This document shows positions 34,236-41,524 of a DNA stretch of 64,000 bases, piece after piece (within the stretch, counting starts at the first letter, position 1; every line of letters starts with the position of its first letter). This DNA comes from Candidatus Bathyarchaeia archaeon. GTDB lineage: Archaea > Thermoproteota > Bathyarchaeia > Bathyarchaeales > Bathycorpusculaceae. The stretch is taken from assembly GCA_038873195.1 (NCBI GenBank), contig JAVZEV010000001.1:1144490-1208489 (forward strand), read 5' to 3'. The notes beneath the pieces were generated by a model, which was not told where the DNA came from, did not search any database, and worked only from the letters and a program-made list of their open reading frames with translations. The position numbers were made by a program, and so were the translations under genes.

Positions 34236-35810
34236 ATGGTTGATGATTTCTTTTTGGGTTTTGCAAGCCATGCACACACGTTGAATGAGTTACTACTTGA
34301 CCCGCAAGAGGAGTTTGAGCTTAGGAGAAGGAACAGTCCAGAAGAAGCCCAGAAACTAATCGGAACGGTTCTTGACAAACTTGAAAAAGATCTCTCTAAC
34401 AGCGGCTACAATCTTGAAGATGTGAAGTTGTTGATGTTGTATCTAAGTTACAGAGGAGAACCCGCAGAGAAAGACAAGCTGATATGTGATTCAATTTTGA
34501 GATCGATTGAAAACAGGTTTAAAAGAAGTGCTGCAAATCAGGTCAGACTTATTGGCCACACAACCGCAGGAGAATTAGAAAACGAAGACCTTGTGCTTAA
34601 AGAAATTTCAGGAATCGGCTATAACGGCTTGTCTCTCTTAGCTTTGGTCACAAACTTGCCTATAGGTGTAGGACGCAGCTGGGGTCTTCGAACAGAAGAA
34701 GAGGCAGGAGAGCAAGGGAGAGAAATGGCTCGTGATGCATGGGTTGACTTCAGCCAACAGACCGCAAGCAAAGAATATCTTCGCATGAGAAAGACTTTGC
34801 TTGTGCTAACACAGGGATCGAAGGTCGACGCTCCCGGCTTCGAGCACTTTTTGGCAGAGGGAATTGCCAATTTCATGGGCAGCACTCGCGAGGCAAGAAT
34901 AATGAATGTGATAGGCGGAAGCAGCGGGGACGGGTTGAATGCAAGGCTTTTCCATCAATTTTATGGGAGGTTGAAAGAACATCAACAGTTAAAGATTCTT
35001 GACGGTGAAGCTGTGTGTGCATTGATCCCTAACTTATCCGAGGTTTCTATGGGTCTTGCTGCAGACGGAATATCAAGAATTGGAAGACAGCACATGTTTC
35101 GTTTTGACCCTGACAAAAAACCTCACTTTAAATACGTTAAACGCATTGGCAGAGAAGATCCTTGTGCAAAGTACGCCAGCGTGGTTTACGAAAATGAAGC
35201 TCGACTATCTGGGGAGAAAGGCTTGCCTGTAGTTGACAAAAAAGCCATTTCTGAAATCATTTCCAATGCTAGGACACAGCAAAGAATATTAGTGTTTAAC
35301 CCTATTTTGGGCAGATACGCATTTGCTTTTCCTTTTGGTAATTATGCTTGTGTCGCTCCTATGAGAGTGGTGGGAGAAGATATAGAGCTTATCCTTCCAG
35401 TCAGAAGCTACACTCCTGAGATGCCTGGTTACTTCGTAATAGGTGACTTTGAGAAGATTCAGAAAGGAGCTCGACGCGTGCATGATATGCTCAGAGCCGA
35501 TCAAGGCTTCAGCAGAAACGATGCCACCATCCTCATTTCCTGTATTAACCGAAGAGTGATTGAACTGATGGCTGGATGCAGATTAGGAACTGAGGCCGAG
35601 ATACTAAAAGAAGGGCTTTTATCAACACAAGTAATAGGGTTCTTGGCATATGGCGAGCTGTCATTCACTAATCTTATCCAAGAGCCTTACTTCCACGCCT
35701 TAAGCTGTTGGGGAATCACCTTTCATTCTAAAACTGCAACATCAATACCAAAGGAAAAGAAAAAGGGAATAGGAATTAAAGGCTGGATCAAAGGCCCGGC
35801 TGAAGAATAA
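34236..35810 (+). CDS. FIST-domain sensory protein, 524 aa
   Basis: FIST_N and FIST_C domains, predicted ligand-binding (for example amino acid) sensory modules. The N-terminal part has VKLLMLYLSYRGEP, VRLIGHTTAGEL and GISGIGYNGLSLLAL-type strands, then the central RIMNVIGGSSGDGL. The C-terminal part has FAFPFGNYACVAPMRV and ATILISCINRRVIELMAGC, then VIGFLAYGELSF and FHALSCWGI at the end. No transmembrane or output domain is present. TATA-like TTTATAATC lies about 30 nt upstream of ATG 34236, so the transcript would have a very short leader. It overlaps the next gene tail to tail by 23 nt. A signalling partner is not evident in the island. Confidence 0.85.
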   Translation: MVDDFFLGFASHAHTLNELLLDPQEEFELRRRNSPEEAQKLIGTVLDKLEKDLSNSGYNLEDVKLLMLYLSYRGEPAEKDKLICDSILRSIENRFKRSAANQVRLIGHTTAGELENEDLVLKEISGIGYNGLSLLALVTNLPIGVGRSWGLRTEEEAGEQGREMARDAWVDFSQQTASKEYLRMRKTLLVLTQGSKVDAPGFEHFLAEGIANFMGSTREARIMNVIGGSSGDGLNARLFHQFYGRLKEHQQLKILDGEAVCALIPNLSEVSMGLAADGISRIGRQHMFRFDPDKKPHFKYVKRIGREDPCAKYASVVYENEARLSGEKGLPVVDKKAISEIISNARTQQRILVFNPILGRYAFAFPFGNYACVAPMRVVGEDIELILPVRSYTPEMPGYFVIGDFEKIQKGARRVHDMLRADQGFSRNDATILISCINRRVIELMAGCRLGTEAEILKEGLLSTQVIGFLAYGELSFTNLIQEPYFHALSCWGITFHSKTATSIPKEKKKGIGIKGWIKGPAEE

Positions 35811-36093
35811 AAATCAAAAAAGCCACAGATGACAGAATCAGACAGACTAGTCCCAACAGAAATGTTATCGCAGTTCCAATCCACATTTTTCTAGATGATG
35901 GATAGATGCTATAAAAGAATATGAAGAACGCCGACAAAAGGAATAATATGGCACCCAGTCCGAGGCCAAGTTTTAAGACTATTGGAAACTCGATTCCCCC
36001 AATTTTCAGTGCGGCTAAACTTAGGGCGGCTAGTGTTCCCGGCGAGGATGCATTTCTTATTGGCCTAATATACTTCTCCAACTCTTCAGCCAT
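35788..36093 (-). CDS. Small two- to three-helix membrane protein, 101 aa
   Basis: Function not recognised. An N-terminal soluble segment (MAEELEKYIRPIRNASSPGT) is followed by hydrophobic stretches LGLGLGAILFLLSAFFIFFY and WIGTAITFLLGLVCLILSSV, with a basic YPSSRKM loop between. It converges with the FIST gene and the coding ends overlap by 23 nt. It may be an accessory membrane protein of the island. Confidence 0.6.
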   Translation of the reverse strand: MAEELEKYIRPIRNASSPGTLAALSLAALKIGGIEFPIVLKLGLGLGAILFLLSAFFIFFYSIYPSSRKMWIGTAITFLLGLVCLILSSVAFLIFILQPGL

Positions 36094-36221
36094 AACATGA
36101 CACCTAACTAAAAGTCGTTATATGCATATGATTTGATGTTTAGTGAAAGAATTCTATATAAACTTTGCACGGCTTTTCTTTCCTGCGCGCTATTTTAGCT
36201 TTTGAGTAAACGAGAAAAAAG

Positions 36222-36266
36222 GGGATTTGCGGGTGACATCTCCACGCCGTGGGGAGTGCAAATCCC
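36222..36266 (+). other. Nested stem-loop overlapping the att-like repeat
   Basis: GGGATTTGC (36222-36230) pairs perfectly with GCAAATCCC (36258-36266). Inside, CTCCAC (36240-36245) can pair with GTGGGGAG (36249-36256) with a small bulge. The outer 3' arm is part of the tRNA-Leu-derived repeat. It could be a structured RNA, a terminator-like element or a recombination site fold. Confidence 0.55.
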
Positions 36267-36278
36267 ACCCCCCGCACT
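36259..36278 (+). repeat. att-like direct repeat, right copy
   Basis: Identical over 20 bp to 29604-29623 in the tRNA-Leu gene. Upstream bases do not form the rest of a tRNA, so this is a 3'-end fragment only. Confidence 0.75.
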
Positions 36279-36293
36279 AAATGCTACAAACAG

Positions 36294-36309
36294 CGTTTAA
36301 ATTCTCGGT
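36294..36309 (-). repeat. Partial island repeat
   Basis: On the minus strand this reads AAACCGAGAATTTAAAC, sharing CCGAGAATTTAAAC with the island repeat family. It lies 15 bp after the right att-like copy. Confidence 0.5.
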
Positions 36310-36462
36310 TTGACATTTTACAAAAGTTGCAGTCTCAGACGAAAACGTTTTTGGCAATTGTTTCTCTATTTTTCAGACTATCATCTTTGAGGTTGTGTAA
36401 CTCGATGGAGTTACAGCAACTATTTATTTTCTTAAGCCCTTTGTTAAATCAGTTGATACAGT

Positions 36463-37200
36463 ATGGAGAGCGTCGTCAAGAGGTTGCAGCGAATTGGGCT
36501 TACGGAATATGAGGCGAAAGTGTATCTCAGTTTACTAAATGATCATATAACGACTGCTACAAAGTTGTCGGAAAAGTCCGGCGTGCCAAGAACGAAGATT
36601 TACTCAGTTCTGGAAACATTGGCTCGTAGAGGATGGATTAAGATTTATTCTGGCGTTCCGCTCTTATTCAAGGCTATTGACCCTAAAGATATTTTCGAGA
36701 AAGTCAAAAGTGAGTATGCCGATTTTCTGAACTCTGTAAAGACGACGCTTGAAAAAGAGGTGATTGAAATGAAAGAGAAGTTTGTAATCAAAAAGTTTGA
36801 TCTTGGATTGGAAAACCTTAAGGAAGAAATAAAGAAAGCCAAAACCATACAGATAAGCAACGCAACTACAGACTTTCTAAAGAAGATAAGCAAAGCATTC
36901 AGCAAAGATGCTGCGGTGAAAGTTCTTCTTTTCCCTGGAGAAAGAAAAATCGCTGACGAAAACGTTGAATTCAAGGAGGCGGAAATGAAGATAGTCTGTA
37001 TAATAAAGGGAAAGGAAGTGCCGTCGATATCCGTTATCCTTGATGAGAGCAGAACGTTTACCGTATTTAAAGACCCAGTAGATGACTACTATATTGTGGA
37101 CGAAATGCTATATGATGAATGCTCAAAATGCTTCGGAGAATGGTACAACCTAGGCTGGAATGCCGCACAAAAAACACAAGGTGAAGACGCATGCCAATAG
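36463..37200 (+). CDS. TrmB-family transcription regulator, 245 aa
   Basis: The N-terminal winged helix reads LQRIGLTEYEAKVYLSLL, then ATKLSEKSGVPRTKIYSVL, ETLARRGWI, the standard TrmB opening. A coiled coil follows (residues about 85-115), then a C-terminal effector domain with ESRTFTVFKDPVDDYYIVDE and a CSKC motif near the end. TrmB proteins usually sense sugars; the ligand here is unknown. It overlaps by 10 nt a gene encoding a similar effector domain without the HTH (37191-37658), and a membrane protein gene follows: a three-gene operon. Confidence 0.85.
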   Translation: MESVVKRLQRIGLTEYEAKVYLSLLNDHITTATKLSEKSGVPRTKIYSVLETLARRGWIKIYSGVPLLFKAIDPKDIFEKVKSEYADFLNSVKTTLEKEVIEMKEKFVIKKFDLGLENLKEEIKKAKTIQISNATTDFLKKISKAFSKDAAVKVLLFPGERKIADENVEFKEAEMKIVCIIKGKEVPSISVILDESRTFTVFKDPVDDYYIVDEMLYDECSKCFGEWYNLGWNAAQKTQGEDACQ

Positions 37201-37658
37201 TGGAAGGAAGATACGAAGCTAAACTTTCAACAACTTTTGACACTATTGAAGAAGGAATAGAGGAGATCAAGAGAAAAATCGAAAAATCAAGAAGAATAAG
37301 GATAACCAACATTCCAATGACTCTGCTCTACAAGTTGATTCCTCTTCTAGCAGACAAAGACTTAAAAATAATCTTGCCAATTGGAGAAAAACCTACACGC
37401 GAATTGCAAGATCTGGGCGAAATCGCGACAACAAAAGCGAGAATATACGTTGACTTTAAGGGTAAAGAAGCGAATACAGGTTCTGTAAGCTTTTCAGACA
37501 GGACTTTCAACATTGTATGGATGGATGATCAGATATTTGACATTTCCGCAATGGAATATAGCAAATGTGTCAAATGCCTCTTGGACACGTTTGAAACGAG
37601 CTGGCGATACTCGCAAAAATGGCAAATGCCCTCGGAGCAAAAGGTAAGGGATGAGTGA
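37191..37658 (+). CDS. TrmB effector-domain paralogue without DNA-binding part, 155 aa
   Basis: It matches the C-terminal half of the preceding TrmB protein: FDTIEEGIEEIKRKIEKSRR corresponds to the helix before the effector domain. SDRTFNIVWMDDQIFDISAM corresponds to its SRTFTVFKDPVDDYYIVDE. YSKCVKCLLDTFETSW corresponds to its CSKCFGEWYNLGW, with CxxC conserved. No helix-turn-helix is present. It probably arose by tandem duplication and could form heterodimers that modulate the regulator. It starts inside the previous gene and ends directly at the ATG of the next (TGAATG). Confidence 0.72.
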   Translation: MPIVEGRYEAKLSTTFDTIEEGIEEIKRKIEKSRRIRITNIPMTLLYKLIPLLADKDLKIILPIGEKPTRELQDLGEIATTKARIYVDFKGKEANTGSVSFSDRTFNIVWMDDQIFDISAMEYSKCVKCLLDTFETSWRYSQKWQMPSEQKVRDE

Positions 37659-38138
37659 ATGCTAGAGGTAAAGAATGTTTTTGGAAGGAGAATCGAACTG
37701 CTTCTCGCTACGTTGATGGGGATCAATGTTTTCTGGGGTGCCCTTGTTTTCATGGGCTTTTTAGGTTTAGATGTGCTCGGTTGGCTAATAATGAATATCT
37801 GCAGTCCTTCTGAGATGGTTGCGATAATCGGTATATTAACCAAGAAGAGATTAATCTCAAGTATATCGATTCCCTTGTTGCTAAGGTTCGGAGGGCTTGG
37901 GCTCTTTATCTTTAGTTGGAGTGGCTTTATGCTTCAGGGACAGCTGAATCACATCCTTATGGTCTTGACTTCCATCTACATCCTATGGACTTCATATAAA
38001 GCGAGAGCTTGGAAAGTTTTGTTCATAGGCATAGTTATCGGAGTAGCTGTAGTAGTCTTGGTTGACTTTCTGATTTTCCCTCTGTACTTTGCCAATGCAC
38101 CTCCTAAAGTCAAGGAATTGCTGGAGTACTACAAGTGA
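37659..38138 (+). CDS. Four-helix membrane protein, 159 aa
   Basis: Function not recognised. Hydrophobic segments: LLLATLMGINVFWGALVFMG, LLRFGGLGLFIFSWSGFML, HILMVLTSIYILW and VLFIGIVIGVAVVVLVDFLI. ATG follows directly after the stop of the HTH-less TrmB paralogue, so translation is coupled and the protein may be the target or signal source of that pair. The region after it contains an island repeat. Confidence 0.65.
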   Translation: MLEVKNVFGRRIELLLATLMGINVFWGALVFMGFLGLDVLGWLIMNICSPSEMVAIIGILTKKRLISSISIPLLLRFGGLGLFIFSWSGFMLQGQLNHILMVLTSIYILWTSYKARAWKVLFIGIVIGVAVVVLVDFLIFPLYFANAPPKVKELLEYYK

Positions 38139-38529
38139 GAGTGATCTCGAGAAGATGAAGAAAAGTAACATTCTCCACGTTTTAAGGGGGCTCAGATGTT
38201 GCTAGACTTTAGCAAACCCCAAGAACGAGGTTTGGGTCCGCGAAGATTCTGATGATGATAAGTGAAAGAAATCCAGCATGTAGAAAATTCCGAGAATTTA
38301 AACCGAAGTCTAAACCTAACCCCCCGCACTTTTTAGTTTTTAGGTTGTAGTCAAAGTGAATGAAGAATTTTTTATCGCCTAATAACCCAAAAAATAATTT
38401 GATGGAAACGGTGCTTGCTAGTGTTACATAACTATTACCAGCGTAATTGTGTCCTAACTATAACATGAACAATTGAACCAAAAGCCCAATCTATTTATAA
38501 GGGGGGGTCAACATCACAAGCAAGCCTCT
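38139..38529. other. 391-bp gap with island repeat and G-run
   Basis: No reading frame is convincing. It contains island repeat copy 4 and TTTATAAGGGGGGG at 38494-38507. Its right end adjoins the stop of the DUF1805 gene (38530). It marks the change from island to housekeeping genes. Confidence 0.7.
38283..38333 (+). repeat. Dispersed island repeat, copy 4, with tRNA-like end
   Basis: GAAAATTCCGAGAATTTAAA, then CCGAAGTCTAAACCT and AACCCCCCGCACTTTTT. The last part (ACCCCCCGCACTTT, 38319-38332) is identical over 14 bp to the tRNA-Leu end at 29612-29625. It may be the outer border of a second integrated unit (36279-38332). Confidence 0.75.
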
Positions 38530-38823
38530 TCAGAACATACGTTTCAGAGCATCAGAACCCTTCATTCCAGCTTCTACACCAAGATTTTTCGCTTTCGACG
38601 TAGCTGCTTTAACCTGCGCATTCAACACTTCCTCAAACGTTTTCACTCCACTAACCATCGCAGCAACCACTCCCAACCTTTCCGCAGCCTCCACATTAAG
38701 AAAACCACACATCACAAAACCCTTCTCAGCAATAATCAAAAGCAAAGGCGGCGAACCCGGCAAATCCACACGCAAACCCAAACACGTTTTACCATTAACC
38801 TTCAAAGGCGAAACATCAATCAT
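38530..38823 (-). CDS. DUF1805 protein, 97 aa
   Basis: Small alpha/beta protein of the DUF1805 (YunC-like) family. VDLPGSPPLLLIIAEKGFVM, then CGFLNVEAAERLGVVAAMV and VKTFEEVLNAQV are the conserved elements. Its biochemical role is unknown. It is divergent from the CDP-alcohol phosphatidyltransferase gene with about 70 bp between. Confidence 0.82.
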   Translation of the reverse strand: MIDVSPLKVNGKTCLGLRVDLPGSPPLLLIIAEKGFVMCGFLNVEAAERLGVVAAMVSGVKTFEEVLNAQVKAATSKAKNLGVEAGMKGSDALKRMF

Positions 38824-38896
38824 ACATAAACACCTTTAAACCCTACATTACAATACCAACTAATAAATAAAAATTGTTTGAGGAAAACCCCCGCAG

Positions 38897-39508
38897 ATGC
38901 TGACAAAACTAAAGCAGAAAATTCAACAAATACTCACCACAGAAGCAGAAACAGCCCACAAGATAGGCTTGACACCCAACACCGTGAGCGCCATCGGCAT
39001 AATCCTAGCGTTTCTCTCTGCTACCACATACACAATGTGGCAAAACAACCCCACTTACCTATTGCTCGCAACACTGTTGCTTCTGTCTTCTGGCTTCTGC
39101 GACGCACTAGATGGCGTAATAGCAAGACTATATCAACAAACAACGATTTTCGGAGGTTTTCTAGACTCCTTACTAGATAGATATGCTGATGCTGCCGTAT
39201 ACGTAGGCATAATTATAGGCGGCTTATGCAATGCCCTATGGGGAATAATAGCTTTAATTGGCTCACTACTCGTAAGTTATTCCCGCGCAAGAGCAGAAGC
39301 TGCAGGAATAAAAATGGAAACAATAGGCTTAGCAGAAAGAGCAGAACGCATACTCATAATAGCCATTGCAACATTAATCGCTTATTTCTGGCAACCAACA
39401 ACCATCATAAACGCAAGCATAATCCTACTCGCAATACTCACAAACCTAACAGTCATACAAAGAAGCGTCTACACCTACAAAAAACTAAAGAAAAAAGAAA
39501 CAAACTAA
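38897..39508 (+). CDS. CDP-alcohol phosphatidyltransferase, archaetidylinositol phosphate synthase-like, 203 aa
   Basis: Integral membrane enzyme transferring a phosphoryl alcohol onto CDP-archaeol. The full active-site motif is visible: DALDGVIAR, eight residues, then GGFLDSLLDRYAD (D-x2-D-G-x2-A-R-x8-G-x3-D-x3-D). Several hydrophobic helices surround it (LLLATLLLLSSGF, YVGIIIGGLCNAL, IIALIGSLLVSYS). In archaea close relatives make archaetidyl-inositol phosphate; substrate specificity is inferred. It converges with the eS26 gene (about 10 nt). Confidence 0.87.
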   Translation: MLTKLKQKIQQILTTEAETAHKIGLTPNTVSAIGIILAFLSATTYTMWQNNPTYLLLATLLLLSSGFCDALDGVIARLYQQTTIFGGFLDSLLDRYADAAVYVGIIIGGLCNALWGIIALIGSLLVSYSRARAEAAGIKMETIGLAERAERILIIAIATLIAYFWQPTTIINASIILLAILTNLTVIQRSVYTYKKLKKKETN

Positions 39509-39517
39509 ACGCAAACG

Positions 39518-39808
39518 CTAAAACCGTCTTCTCGGGCGCATCCGTCTCTCGTCTCGAGCCCTAACCTTCACAATACCACGATGCACAGCACAAGAGACAC
39601 AATAATACTTCGTGTCAATCCAAGAACCCATATAAGTACCCTTCTGACGAAGCTCCCGAGCCAATTGCGCATCAACAAGCGAGCTCCTACGAGTAACCTT
39701 CTTAGCTTTGTCCCGAGGCACCTGCTGCCCGCACATGGCGCATTGAACAGTGCCGCTACTGCCTTTACCGCCTTTAGACCTTCCACGGCTTTTCCGTTTG
39801 AACGGCAA
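39518..39808 (-). CDS. rps26e: Ribosomal protein eS26, 96 aa
   Basis: Small-subunit ribosomal protein with a zinc ribbon. PFKRKSRGRSKGGK opens, VQCAMCGQQVPRDKAKK has one CxxC and TKYYCVSCAVHRGIVKVR the other, with a basic C-terminus (RRMRPRRRF). eS26 occurs in TACK/Asgard archaea and eukaryotes and is absent from Euryarchaeota, which supports the lineage guess. The TTG start at 39808 has GAGGAG nine bases upstream. Confidence 0.93.
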   Translation of the reverse strand: MPFKRKSRGRSKGGKGSSGTVQCAMCGQQVPRDKAKKVTRRSSLVDAQLARELRQKGTYMGSWIDTKYYCVSCAVHRGIVKVRARDERRMRPRRRF

Positions 39809-39859
39809 CCTTTACAACTCCTCGCGTTTTTTCTCTGCATTAAACATGTCAAATCTGCT

Positions 39860-40750
39860 TTATATATCTGTTCTCAACTTCATAAGCAAAGCAATGTTCG
39901 CCTTAGCATCAATCTTCGGAACAATTCTTCCAGTAGAAGACGTGAAAAGCGTAGTAACTCCAGGTCCATGACCCGACGTCACGCAATCCGTGTGCACGAC
40001 TATGCCAACAGAAACAGCACCTTTGCGATAAATCCGCCCGAATGAATGGTCTGCATCTAAAATAGCCACCAAATCACCGAGCCTCAAATCATCAAGCCCA
40101 AATTCCTTCCTAGTACTTTCATCAAAAAGCTGAATATCATAATCTCCAGAGTACGTCTGGTTAGCACCTAAACCCGACCCCATAATCGAAGCTGGAACAA
40201 CATGCGCCACTGGAACCTCCAGTTTACCATCTTTAGACTCACAATTCAAAGATTCAAGAAAACGTGGATCCATGTTCATAACCTTGATCTCTGGAAAATC
40301 AAGAAGTTTTAAGCCTACACCGAAAGCTTTCACAAGCACTTTGTCTCCAAGCATTAGTTTCTCAAGAATTTCAGGCGGAAAGTCAACTAACACATGTTCA
40401 ATACCACCATGCTTTCCGGTTACAACTCCCTTTGCGCCTTTTGCATCCCCAGAAACCACCACTGCCTCGTTTCCAACACAAGAAAGTACATTTAAAGCCG
40501 CGTTTGCACCTTGCCCAAAACGCGGATCATTCTCTTTGTTCTCTATGCTTACGCCTGGCTCAACGTGGTCTGCTTCCCATCCACATGCTGGATCGCCTAC
40601 TCGTACGTTATAGGTTATGCCGCCGACGCCGGGAAGAACCATTGGAACGCCTTCTGCTGAAATGTCATATATGCTTCTTCCAAAAACTGGACTAACAACT
40701 TCACCTACAACTGAAATTTTCACTAGCTTGTCTGTATTTATTCTTAACAA
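39860..40750 (-). CDS. DUF4438 protein, 296 aa
   Basis: Protein of the DUF4438 family, beta-rich, function unknown. Features: SAEGVPMVLPGVGGITYNV near the N-terminus, GDPACGWEADHVEPGVS, VVSGDAKGAKGVVTGKHGG, a lysine/glycine-rich loop, and GHGPGVTTLFTSS near the end. Charged conserved stretches such as NMDPRF and LDADHSFGRIYRKGA suggest an enzyme or metal site. It is upstream of eS26 on the same strand with a 51-nt gap, and divergent from the CBS operon. Confidence 0.82.
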   Translation of the reverse strand: MLRINTDKLVKISVVGEVVSPVFGRSIYDISAEGVPMVLPGVGGITYNVRVGDPACGWEADHVEPGVSIENKENDPRFGQGANAALNVLSCVGNEAVVVSGDAKGAKGVVTGKHGGIEHVLVDFPPEILEKLMLGDKVLVKAFGVGLKLLDFPEIKVMNMDPRFLESLNCESKDGKLEVPVAHVVPASIMGSGLGANQTYSGDYDIQLFDESTRKEFGLDDLRLGDLVAILDADHSFGRIYRKGAVSVGIVVHTDCVTSGHGPGVTTLFTSSTGRIVPKIDAKANIALLMKLRTDI

Positions 40751-40913
40751 TTTTTATTCATCTCCATCTGAAGACTAACTGCATTAGCCAACAGTCGCTA
40801 ATAAAACTTCACTCAAGCAAACACTGTAACAACTTGAAACATAACAAATCTTAAATTCTGGATTCCCATCTTGACTTGATTGAAGTTAAGCCCGTCAAAG
40901 CAAATGTTACAGT

Positions 40914-41513
40914 GTGGATAAGCCAATGTCAGACATAGGATTAAGGTCCTCCAAAATGCTAGTCAAAGATGTCATGAGCAGCCCAGTAGTAACCATAGAA
41001 GAAAACGCACCAACCAACAAGGTTGCAGAGCTCATTGACAAACACGGTTTAGGCTGCATAATAGTGACAAGCAAACAAGGAAAACCACTTGGCATAATCA
41101 CGGAAAGAGACCTTGTCACAAGAGTAGTAGCCAAAAATGTTAAGCCAGAAATGATAAAGGCTAAAGACGTCATGACCACACCACTGATAACCATAGAACC
41201 CGACGAAACAATAAGCGAAGCAGCAAAAAGAATGAATCGGCTGAACATCAGAAGGTTAGGGGTCATGTATAAAGGGCAACTGATTGGGCTGGTTTCAAGC
41301 AAAGACGTTTTAGCAGTTATGCCAGAACTCATAGAAACAATCCAAGAAAGAGCGCTTATAGAAGGCGAAAACAGAGCCCAAGAAGCAGAAGAAGAAAGTG
41401 CGCCTCTCAGCGGATACTGCGACCGATGTGGAGGTTGGTCGGATAACTTGCAAGAATTTAACGGCGAATTTCTATGTGAGGACTGTAGAGTTGAAGTAGA
41501 AAGTGAGGAATAA
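40914..41513 (+). CDS. CBS-domain pair with C-terminal zinc ribbon, 199 aa
   Basis: Two CBS domains (residues about 15-75 and 80-140; MLVKDVMSSPVVTIEENAPT and MIKAKDVMTTPLITIEPDET) form a Bateman module that usually binds adenine nucleotides. A linker rich in Glu follows, then a zinc ribbon CDRCGG...CEDC at 170-193. CBS plus zinc ribbon suggests a nucleotide-responsive regulator or adaptor. GTG 40914 opens the frame; ATG 40926 is an alternative. It is the first of three consecutive CBS proteins. Confidence 0.88.
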   Translation: MDKPMSDIGLRSSKMLVKDVMSSPVVTIEENAPTNKVAELIDKHGLGCIIVTSKQGKPLGIITERDLVTRVVAKNVKPEMIKAKDVMTTPLITIEPDETISEAAKRMNRLNIRRLGVMYKGQLIGLVSSKDVLAVMPELIETIQERALIEGENRAQEAEEESAPLSGYCDRCGGWSDNLQEFNGEFLCEDCRVEVESEE

Positions 41514-41524
41514 GAGGCGGTTGC

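Larger units (their letters stand above)
29604..36278. mobile_element. Candidate integrated element bounded by tRNA-Leu 3'-end duplication
   Basis: CAAATCCCACCCCCCGCACT, the last 18 bases of the tRNA-Leu gene plus two flanking bases, occurs at 29604-29623 and again, identical, at 36259-36278. The duplication of a tRNA 3' end is the usual trace of tyrosine-recombinase integration. Between the copies lie a frameshifted methyltransferase, a secreted NHL-type protein, a Cas4-like remnant, a FIST protein and a small membrane protein, but no recognisable integrase. The element would therefore be degraded or mobilised in trans. A shorter third copy near 38.32 kb suggests a second, tandem unit. Confidence 0.5.
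36094..36462. other. 369-bp gap: att-like copy, hairpin and partial repeat
   Basis: No gene was found. It contains the hairpin at 36222-36266, the right att-like copy at 36259-36278, a partial minus-strand island repeat at 36294-36309 and the AT-rich promoter of the TrmB gene (ACTATTTATTTTC near 36418). Confidence 0.7.

Noticed and set aside
38473-38829. 118-aa plus-strand frame opposite the DUF1805 gene
   Set aside because: Composition is Ser/Thr/His/Arg-rich and it has no ribosome site; the minus-strand DUF1805 protein matches a family.
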